NCBI GenBank assembly: GCA_963680875.1
Contig: OY804575.1
Coordinates: 34,693,103-34,757,102 of the forward strand
DNA from: Bathymodiolus brooksi
Taxonomy: Eukaryota > Mollusca > Bivalvia > Mytilida > Modiolidae
Length of the DNA: 64,000 nucleotides
Reading direction: 5' to 3'
Positions 61,701-64,000 of this stretch are shown here, piece after piece (position 1 is the first letter of the stretch; the number at the start of each line of letters is the position of its first letter). A model generated the notes under the pieces. The model ran no database searches. It saw nothing but the letters and a program-made list of their open reading frames with translations, and was not told the DNA's origin. The position numbers and the translations under genes were made by a program.

Positions 61701-63871
61701 TATACGTGTTAAAAAAGATTTCCTGCATTTAGACTTAGTTCGATTTATAGAGTAGAGAATTCCAGTATTTTCAGGGTTCTGTTCAGGATTTAGAGAATTC
61801 AAGTATTTTCAGGGTTCTGTTCAGGATTTATAGAGAATTCCAGTATTTTCAGGGTTCTGTTCAGACAGAATTCCAGTATTTTCAGGGTTCTGTTCAGACA
61901 GAATTCCGGTATTTTCAGGGTTCTGTTCAGACAGAATTCCAGTATTTTCAGGGTTCTGCTCAGACAGAATTCCAGTTTTTTCAGGTTCTGTTCAGGATTT
62001 ATAGAGAATTCCAGTATTTTCAGGGTTCTGTTCAGGATTTAGAGAATTCAAGTATTTTCAGGGTTCTGTTCAGGATTTATAGAGAATTCCAGTATTTTCA
62101 GGGTTCTGTTCAGACAGAATTCCAGTATTTTCAGGGTTCTGTTCAAACAGAATTCCAGTATTTTCAGGGTTCTGTTCAGACAGAATTTCTGTATTTTCAG
62201 GGTTCTGTTCAGACAGAATTCCAGTATTTTCAGGGTTCTGTTCAGACAGAATTCCAGTATTTTCAGGGTTCTGTTCAGACAGAATTCCAATATTTTCAGG
62301 GTTCTGTTCAGACAGAATTCCAATATTTTCAGGGTTCTGTTCAAACAGGTTTCACTGTATGTATTTTTTCCCATTTAATTCCTTGGAAACAAATCTTGTC
62401 TGAAGTGTTCCAACAGATTTAATTCCTTGGAAACAAATCTTGTCTGAAGTGTTCCAACAGATTTAATTCCTTGGAAACAAATCTTGTCTGAAGTGTTCCA
62501 ACAGATTTAATTCCTTGGAAACAAATCTTGTCTGAAGTGTTCCAACAGATTTAATTCCTTGGAAACAAATCTTGTCTGAAGTGTTCCAACAGATTTAATT
62601 CCGTGGAAACAAATCTTGTCTGAAGTGTTCCAACAGATTTAATTCCTTGGAAACAAATCTTGTCTGAAGTGTTCCAACAGATTTAATTCCTTGGAAACAA
62701 ATCTTGTCTGAAGTGTTCCAACAGATTTAATTCCTTGGAAACAAATCTTGTCTGAAGTGTTCCAACAGATTTGTTGTAGCTTTTACCATTTCTAAGATAT
62801 GAGAGGACGAAAAGGGAACTATGCCCAAATGTTTAAATTGTTTATTTTAGTCCTATTTTAATGGATTCAAGTTTAATGTAGGACTCTGTAATAATAAATG
62901 AAATAATTAGTTTTAAATCTAGACTTTATTGAACACATGATATGAATGAATGACCAGATGAGCCTCTTGTTACAAACATATACACAACACATGTACTCTC
63001 AGATGTGCTGCATAATATGCTTTGAAAAATGAAAATGAGACCTTAAATGGGAAGGAAAAAATGAATTGATGATCATGATGGAAATGTGTAGTATTCTCTC
63101 TTATTTGAACTTTAATTGTTACATTTTATTAAATGTAGGTTATGTTTGTTGTAACTGTCAGAAGGAGGCTGAGAGACCATTTGAGGCTGCATGTGGACAT
63201 ATCTGTTGTTTTCCTTGCTGGAGAACAGTTTTTGATGTAAGTCTAATAAAACTTTAAAATTATGAAAGTAGAAAAATACTATGCCATCAAAACAATTTAG
63301 AAATGAGAAGGAAATTCACCAAGAACAAAAACATGAATACTTATTTACGTGTGCTGTGATATATAATACAAATGTATACCGATATTATGTCAATTTTTGT
63401 AATGGAAATTTTTTAATCAGTTATGAACATTGTCAACCAAAAGCAATCTTCAAACAATTAGATTGAATTGAAATTCAGAAATGGGTGCTGTAGAGATTCC
63501 TTTATTTTTATTAGGTAGTTAAGTTAAATGTGATAAAAAAAAAAAAAATTAAAAATTGGCATTCAGTTTTTTCAGACATGATTTAAGGTCTACATCATTG
63601 TCATCAATGTGGATTCAACTATGATGTGAAGGGGGAGTACAGTAAAAGTGCTGTTCATTCACTTACAGATATTACCATTGTAAAAGATATTGTATATTTG
63701 TCGATATGAAACTAAAATGTAAATTAATATTGAAATATTTTTACACAAGTACATGATTTTATATTTATTTATTCTGTGTTTCAGACCAACAAATTATGTC
63801 CTATATGTAAGGAACGAGTAAGAAGAAGACATCTTAAGAGTTTATACTTTGCTGGACCAGGAGTTGACTGA
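25781..63871 (+). CDS. RTEL1: Regulator of telomere elongation helicase 1 (RTEL1), 34 coding exons, complete CDS
   Basis: This is an ATP-dependent 5'-3' DNA helicase of the XPD/FANCJ Fe-S family. In animals RTEL1 unwinds T-loops, D-loops and G-quadruplexes in the nucleus. I joined these exons by GT/AG sites and phase: 25781-25882, 27560-27788, 28247-28331, 29429-29510, 30198-30258, 31031-31115, 33061-33145, 33943-34008, 37677-37830, 38487-38525, 39188-39266, 40053-40153, 40952-41010, 41980-42054, 44669-44750, 48044-48176, 49386-49499, 49757-49797, 50126-50211, 50942-51019, 51778-51855, 52627-52767, 53393-53508, 54205-54328, 55595-55751, 56214-56329, 56929-56955, 57375-57446, 58125-58229, 58885-59029, 59557-59688, 60295-60633, 63139-63236, 63785-63871. 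The total is 3573 bases, 1190 residues plus TGA, with no internal stop. Human RTEL1 isoforms are about 1219 and 1300 residues. The start [20 protein letters not shown] aligns with the vertebrate N-terminus. No polyadenylation signal is seen before the window ends. An extra exon in the 2.5 kb last-but-one intron cannot be excluded. Confidence 0.96.
26381..26510. mobile_element. 130-bp foldback MITE in RTEL1 intron 1
   Basis: The inverted arms share ataggt-cttacat, gttgggaaag and gggtgatcttccac. A distant relative of one arm is at 29060-29190. Confidence 0.7.
27386..27466 (+). mobile_element. SINE 3' fragment (RUDI-like)
   Basis: ggtttcctccattaaaaac, then cactatagctgaagtattgt and ggtattaaacacc match the 3' part of the family. 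Confidence 0.6.
27560..27788 (+). CDS. RTEL1: RTEL1 exon 2: Walker A motif
   Basis: This exon follows the acceptor tctttcag and ends at g|gtaagt in phase 1. It begins [15 protein letters not shown], so the ATP-binding Walker A loop is at residues 42-49 with the catalytic lysine at 48, the same position as in human RTEL1. The rest is a variable, polar linker up to WGGNEF. The initiator exon (25781-25882, 34 codons) supplies the Q-motif-like FPFEPYQCQ segment. Confidence 0.96.
29059..29195. repeat. cacgagtg-rich repeat fragment in RTEL1 intron 3
   Basis: taataggttcttacacgagt resembles the arm at 26381. Four copies of acgagtg surround a small palindrome, cgagtggagcgtagcggaac. Confidence 0.5.
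29429..30258 (+). CDS. RTEL1: RTEL1 exons 4-5: first three Fe-S cluster cysteines
   Basis: Exon 4 (29429-29510) encodes [17 protein letters not shown] with cysteine 152. Exon 5 (30198-30258) encodes [20 protein letters not shown] with cysteines 170 and 179. The 18- and 9-residue spacings equal those of the human 4Fe-4S ligands C145, C163 and C172. The fourth ligand, C217 in [12 protein letters not shown], is in exon 7 (33061-33145). The intron between exons 4 and 5 contains nothing recognisable. Confidence 0.95.
31031..31115 (+). CDS. RTEL1: RTEL1 exon 6, with its 3' end repeated downstream
   Basis: The exon encodes [20 protein letters not shown] and then MVNYGEKQ plus two bases of R, joining to VCPYY in exon 7. 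This matches the human [22 protein letters not shown] region between Fe-S ligands 3 and 4. The donor used here is cagag|gtagga at 31116. The last ~35 exon bases, the donor and some intron sequence are then repeated as an array to 32054. Use of the first donor is inferred because codon AGG is followed by TAG, so reading past it stops translation. Confidence 0.88.
31081..32054 (+). repeat. Tandem array of exon 6 3' end plus splice donor (about 14 copies)
   Basis: Units begin with atagaggatatggtta at 31081, 31137, 31193, 31249, 31305, 31383, 31461, 31539, 31617, 31695, 31773, 31850, 31928 and 32006. The first four steps are 56 bp. From 31305 the unit is 78 bp (one step 77), because it also takes in exon sequence ending tctagaaatgttgtagat. 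Nearly every unit keeps the donor cagag|gtagga (one has gtaaga). No unit has an acceptor. Confidence 0.95.
33943..34008 (+). CDS. RTEL1: RTEL1 exon 8: Walker B / DEAH box
   Basis: The exon is 66 bases between tttctatttag and gtgagt, phase 0 to 0. It encodes [16 protein letters not shown] followed by DEAHNL, placing the DEAH ATPase box at residues 260-263. It is preceded by exon 7 ([10 protein letters not shown]). The DEAH box classes the protein with XPD, FANCJ and DDX11. Confidence 0.96.
34130..35300. repeat. Degenerate tandem repeat in RTEL1 intron 8
   Basis: About 170-200-bp, strongly diverged units recur. Each contains a gga-aatg(c/t)aattg motif, a cttg(t/c)acaaa motif, and a phrase like aaaatttaacataggc(a/t)gcaatag. 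It looks like an old relative of the array elements elsewhere in the window. Confidence 0.5.
35620..36405 (-). mobile_element. 5'-truncated LINE: 3' end of reverse-transcriptase ORF plus poly-A tail
   Basis: On the minus strand the protein reads [35 protein letters not shown], then [33 protein letters not shown], and [15 protein letters not shown]...[11 protein letters not shown] with a stop at 35684-35686. Two frameshifts, near 36190 and 35775, break it. The tail is 19 T on the plus strand (35620-35638), that is poly-A on the element strand. This is the usual C-terminal segment of Jockey/CR1-type LINEs. The copy is dead and lies in RTEL1 intron 8. Confidence 0.88.
37677..41010 (+). CDS. RTEL1: RTEL1 exons 9-13: Arch-domain region
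   Basis: Exons 37677-37830, 38487-38525, 39188-39266, 40053-40153 and 40952-41010 encode residues from [18 protein letters not shown] to [10 protein letters not shown]. The start matches human EKMCEESASFDLTPHDLA, and [20 protein letters not shown] matches the human IFELFAEAQITFQTK segment. This is the lineage-variable insertion between helicase motifs II and III (Arch). Intron 11 contains a repeat element at 39758-40003 and intron 12 a SINE. Confidence 0.92.
38085..38160 (-). mobile_element. SINE fragment (RUDI-like)
   Basis: gaggaaaccagagtactgga, ctgatctgccacaagtcact and gacaaacttgatta match the family core. Confidence 0.6.
39758..40003. mobile_element. Short array-less copy of the agctcacc element family
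   Basis: The left end gttagctcaccttgccaaag gccaagtgagct and right end gtgagcctctagttta match the ends of 42339-44460, enclosing only about 200 bp with a tttaatcttcaactgcaaaa remnant. Confidence 0.6.
40366..40625 (+). mobile_element. tRNA-derived SINE, second family
   Basis: The head agtgtaatggttagcatgct gacc and ggtttgagccc look like pol III A and B boxes of a tRNA. The body has gactggttggtttggaatca ggataatgtg and cagtgagctagcactataaa, a conserved core of molluscan SINEs. Located in RTEL1 intron 12. Confidence 0.65.
41395..41560 (-). mobile_element. SINE (RUDI-like) in RTEL1 intron 13
   Basis: cactttcaacaatatttcag, ttatatcgtggcggtcagtt, gaggaaaccggagtaactg and caagtcactgataaac are the family core. 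Confidence 0.75.
41825..41935 (-). mobile_element. SINE fragment (RUDI-like) just before RTEL1 exon 14
   Basis: gtgtttaatgccactttcaa, tattgtggcaatcagtttta and ggaaaccggagtaccaggag are present. It ends about 45 bases before the exon. Confidence 0.7.
41980..42054 (+). CDS. RTEL1: RTEL1 exon 14, with duplicated 3' end
   Basis: The exon encodes [20 protein letters not shown] then AKSYK, matching human VFSVDPSEGSP...LQSYK. Donor aag|gtaaca is at 42055. A 98-bp tandem duplication follows: cttagccaaatcatacacggtaaca recurs at 42134-42158, giving a second donor-like site at 42153. Reading through from the first donor reaches TAG at 42136. Confidence 0.92.
42031..42236 (+). repeat. 98-bp tandem duplication spanning exon 14 end and donor
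   Basis: The two copies share cttagccaaatcatacaagg or -acgg, then taacatcacttctt, then ttgtctcccctttctgctgc cattgttt. The second donor-like site is at 42153. Confidence 0.9.
42335..44462. mobile_element. Array-bearing element with dimeric 320-bp and single 170-bp units
   Basis: The left end ttagctcacctaggccatgt gagct and right end gctcacctgagcctctagtt bound the element. Four ~320-bp dimers start near 42399, 42720, 43040 and 43360. Four ~170-bp units follow near 43685, 43855, 44025 and 44192. Every unit has tctgaaacca, ttggcagaaatgttc or related, ggatggtc, and a caagatggccgcc-like block. A cgtccgtccgtccgtt run lies next to the left end. It sits in RTEL1 intron 14. Confidence 0.82.
45345..46120. 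mobile_element. Array-bearing element (about 140-bp units, 5 copies) in RTEL1 intron 15
   Basis: Inverted ends are tatcccctcgcc near 45345 and ggcgaggggata near 46095. Units carry aacatccttgtgaacactct, caacatccttcaatggattt and ggtcaaaggtcaaggtcacc, near 45407, 45548, 45679, 45819 and 45959. A tatccgtccttcc motif is near the left end. Confidence 0.82.
46439..47732. mobile_element. Mariner-like element, 1294 bp, TA-flanked, carrying an exon-like fragment
   Basis: The inverted ends ctgtgaattcattt and its complement are flanked by TA. Subterminal ccaattttcgtgg blocks occur on both sides. Inside, at 46906, is an ATG frame ending in a splice-donor-like site. No transposase is visible. It lies in RTEL1 intron 15. 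Confidence 0.72.
46906..46989 (+). pseudogene. Exon-like N-terminal fragment (28 codons then splice donor)
   Basis: The frame encodes [20 protein letters not shown] then GLPDPSK plus two bases, followed by gtatgt. Short basic/proline N-termini like this occur in the hAT-derived zinc-finger families, but the match is weak and no continuation was found. Confidence 0.35.
48044..48176 (+). CDS. RTEL1: RTEL1 exon 16: helicase motif III
   Basis: The exon encodes [20 protein letters not shown] and [19 protein letters not shown], matching human LSYWCFSPGHSM and LILTSGTLAPVSSFALEMQ. The preceding exon 15 (44669-44750) is a less conserved linker. It is separated by a 3.3 kb intron holding an array element and a mariner-like element. 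Confidence 0.95.
48250..48911. mobile_element. hAT-like non-autonomous element, 662 bp, in RTEL1 intron 16
   Basis: A 16-bp inverted repeat caggggttaaaaaatc is at both ends, with subterminal actagccc-gggctag on each side. Direct repeats tgttg (48245-48249 and 48912-48916) flank it. It starts only 73 bases after the exon 16 donor. No coding sequence. Confidence 0.82.
49020..49220 (-). mobile_element. SINE (RUDI-like), diverged, in RTEL1 intron 16
   Basis: tcacagacctgtcacaagtg actgacaaac and the tRNA-like end aagtccaactaccacacaat are recognisable. Confidence 0.65.
49386..51019 (+). CDS. RTEL1: RTEL1 exons 17-20: helicase domain 2, motif IV
   Basis: Exons 49386-49499, 49757-49797, 50126-50211 and 50942-51019. 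They encode [54 protein letters not shown] (motif IV) and [16 protein letters not shown]. All align in order with human [40 protein letters not shown] and LKPLFVEPRSKG. Phases are 2-2, 2-1, 1-0 and 0-0. Confidence 0.95.
51505..51622 (-). mobile_element. SINE fragment (RUDI-like) in RTEL1 intron 20
   Basis: gttatggcgtttaacaccac, tttcaacaatatttcagtta and tatcgtggtggaggaaaccc are the family core. Confidence 0.7.
51778..52767 (+). CDS. RTEL1: RTEL1 exons 21-22: motif V
   Basis: Exon 21 (51778-51855) ends [10 protein letters not shown] and exon 22 (52627-52767) starts [20 protein letters not shown]. Together they make motif V at about residues 633-647. [20 protein letters not shown] follows, near-identical to human [20 protein letters not shown]. 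Confidence 0.96.
53164..53345 (+). repeat. Fragment of the cagtgaaac... element family in RTEL1 intron 22
   Basis: cagtgaaacatgtctaaact gaaccctgaa, preceded by TA, matches the end of the minisatellite element at 61631-62357. Repeated phrases like ctgtctaaactgaac follow. Confidence 0.5.
53393..53508 (+). CDS. RTEL1: RTEL1 exon 23: motif VI (arginine finger)
   Basis: The exon encodes [18 protein letters not shown] then [20 protein letters not shown]. Motif [11 protein letters not shown] is at residues 703-711 and matches human [20 protein letters not shown]. Exon 24 (54205-54328) continues with [20 protein letters not shown], which closes the helicase core. Confidence 0.96.
54462..54530 (+). 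mobile_element. SINE 3' fragment (RUDI-like) with aatc tail
   Basis: gccacaatatagttgaaata ttgc, then ggcattaaacacc and an (aatc)n tail match the SINE 3' end. Confidence 0.6.
54570..55132. mobile_element. Array-bearing element (about 170-bp units, 3 copies) in RTEL1 intron 24
   Basis: The left end ttatgcccccaacaactttg then gtggggggtatac and the right end ggggagcggggggtataatc resemble the ends of 5482-6698. Units contain tgaaattttatcagcagctt, gaagagaggagg, and agttattggacttgatatga. A tgtccgtccatctg motif is next to the left end. Confidence 0.78.
55439..55500. repeat. 62-bp hairpin insertion in RTEL1 intron 24
   Basis: gacgacggca then tgatgtaggacaaa is repeated inverted around the centre ataatgta. 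The first ten bases of each arm match exactly. No convincing target duplication. Confidence 0.75.
55595..58229 (+). CDS. RTEL1: RTEL1 exons 25-29: low-complexity linker after the helicase core
   Basis: Exons 55595-55751, 56214-56329, 56929-56955, 57375-57446 and 58125-58229. The sequence is serine- and lysine-rich and poorly conserved. Recognisable anchors are [17 protein letters not shown] with [12 protein letters not shown] (human CVEYEQE...RPRGLLAALEHSE) and the basic stretch [15 protein letters not shown]. Exon 27 is only 27 bases (SKHLEDSIE). Splice sites and phases fit, but exons 27 and 28 rest mainly on that fit. Confidence 0.85.
56414..56665 (-). mobile_element. SINE (RUDI-like), near full length, minus orientation, RTEL1 intron 26
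   Basis: On the minus strand the head is gatcgtatggtagttggatt and the B-box gagttcgaaccctgttcatg. The core and 3' end (cactttcaacaatatttcag on plus) follow. It is the best pol III-like copy in the window. Confidence 0.82.
58885..59688 (+). CDS. RTEL1: RTEL1 exons 30-31: harmonin-N-like domain
   Basis: Exon 30 (58885-59029) encodes [20 protein letters not shown] and LTPVLVGIF. Exon 31 (59557-59688) encodes [20 protein letters not shown] and [13 protein letters not shown]. This is the RTEL1 harmonin-N-like helical domain, residues about 930-1005. It matches human FTQALQDYKGSDDF...YQFVRPHHKQQFEEVC and TGRGCGYRPEHS. Human RTEL1 has two such domains and I find only one here. Confidence 0.94.
59185..59395 (-). 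mobile_element. Old SINE remnant (RUDI-like), strongly diverged
   Basis: Phrases such as atttttcagctatattgtga, agtcataacaaac and cgacaatctcaaccactctg remain. Located in RTEL1 intron 30. Confidence 0.4.
60295..60633 (+). CDS. RTEL1: RTEL1 exon 32: disordered polar linker
   Basis: This is the largest exon, 113 codons rich in Ser, Asn, Lys, Glu and Thr, with no recognisable domain. It starts [14 protein letters not shown] and ends [10 protein letters not shown] at g|gtatac in phase 1. It connects the harmonin-like domain to the RING. I see no PIP box of the form QxxIxxFF in it, although human RTEL1 carries one in the comparable region. Confidence 0.88.
61631..62357 (-). mobile_element. TA-flanked element with a 33-bp minisatellite, RTEL1 intron 32
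   Basis: The ends cagtacagcctgtctaaagt and the complement of gttcaaacaggtttcactg are inverted and flanked by TA. The interior is a ~33-bp array of acagaattccagtattttca gggttctgttcag, with longer variants containing gatttatagagaattcc. The open frame on the minus strand (an 11-residue repeat [11 protein letters not shown]) is an artefact of a 33-bp period. Confidence 0.78.
62379..62770. repeat. 44-bp minisatellite, about 9 near-identical copies
   Basis: The unit is ttccttggaaacaaatcttg tctgaagtgttccaacagat ttaa. One copy has ttccg in place of ttcct. It begins 20 bases after the TA-flanked element and lies about 370 bases before exon 33. Confidence 0.93.
63139..63871 (+). CDS. RTEL1: RTEL1 exons 33-34: C-terminal RING domain and stop
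   Basis: Exon 33 (63139-63236) encodes [20 protein letters not shown] and [13 protein letters not shown]. Exon 34 (63785-63871) encodes [20 protein letters not shown] and YFAGPGVD then TGA. Candidate zinc ligands are C1133, C1136, C1148, H1150, C1153, C1156, C1167 and C1170. The longer human RTEL1 isoform ends in a C4C4 RING that binds TRF2. The candidate ligands here include a histidine, giving a C3HC4-like pattern. The 3' UTR continues to the window edge. Confidence 0.93.
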
Positions 63872-64000
63872 CCAATGAGAACTTGTTGATGCAATCCATC
63901 TTTTGTTTAAGTACTGGTTATAAACTAAAGTGCCAAATTTCTCATAATTGTTTTGTGAATTAATCTTGATTTGGATAAGCTTCTGGTTGTAAGCAGTATA

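Noticed and set aside
62048..62374. 108-codon minus-strand frame with an 11-residue repeat
   Set aside because: It exists only because the minisatellite period is 33 bp. There is no splice, start context or family support.

Overview
This is a 64 kb stretch of an AT-rich animal genome, most likely a bivalve mollusc (possibly a mytilid or related pteriomorph, but the species is not certain). The reasons are: a gene split into 34 short coding exons with GT/AG introns, many copies of a tRNA-headed SINE that resembles the molluscan V-SINE family RUDI, MITE-like elements carrying minisatellite arrays of the kind common in bivalves, and several hAT-like elements carrying TTF-type zinc-finger (ZNF862/KIAA1586-like) N-terminal fragments. 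No prokaryotic system, CRISPR array or rRNA is present.

Region 1 (1 to about 23.8 kb) holds no intact host gene. It is a nest of transposon remnants. These include hAT-like elements with CAG...CTG ends and 5-6 bp target duplications (212-1067, 8552-9194, 13047-14598, 19259-20163), three of which carry broken zinc-finger N-termini. There are two very small palindromic insertions of 34 and 27 bp with perfect 7-bp target duplications, a 91-bp hairpin insertion that splits one zinc-finger reading frame, a 635-bp long-hairpin element with a perfect 9-bp duplication, and two large minisatellite arrays (5.5-6.7 kb and 6.7-7.7 kb).

Region 2 (about 23.8 kb to the right edge) is one plus-strand gene, RTEL1, the Fe-S cluster DEAH-box helicase that dismantles T-loops, D-loops and G-quadruplex obstacles. 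I assembled 34 coding exons from 25781 to 63871. All splice phases agree, and the product is 1190 residues. A putative promoter and non-coding first exon lie near 23.8-23.94 kb. The protein has Walker A, the four Fe-S cysteines, DEAH, helicase motifs III-VI, one harmonin-N-like domain and a C-terminal RING. I found no PCNA-binding PIP box.

The introns of RTEL1 carry SINEs, a 5'-truncated LINE, a hAT-like element, a mariner-like element and several array-bearing elements. Two exons (6 and 14) have their 3' ends tandemly duplicated together with the splice donor, exon 6 about 14 times, so many competing donor sites sit in this helicase gene.
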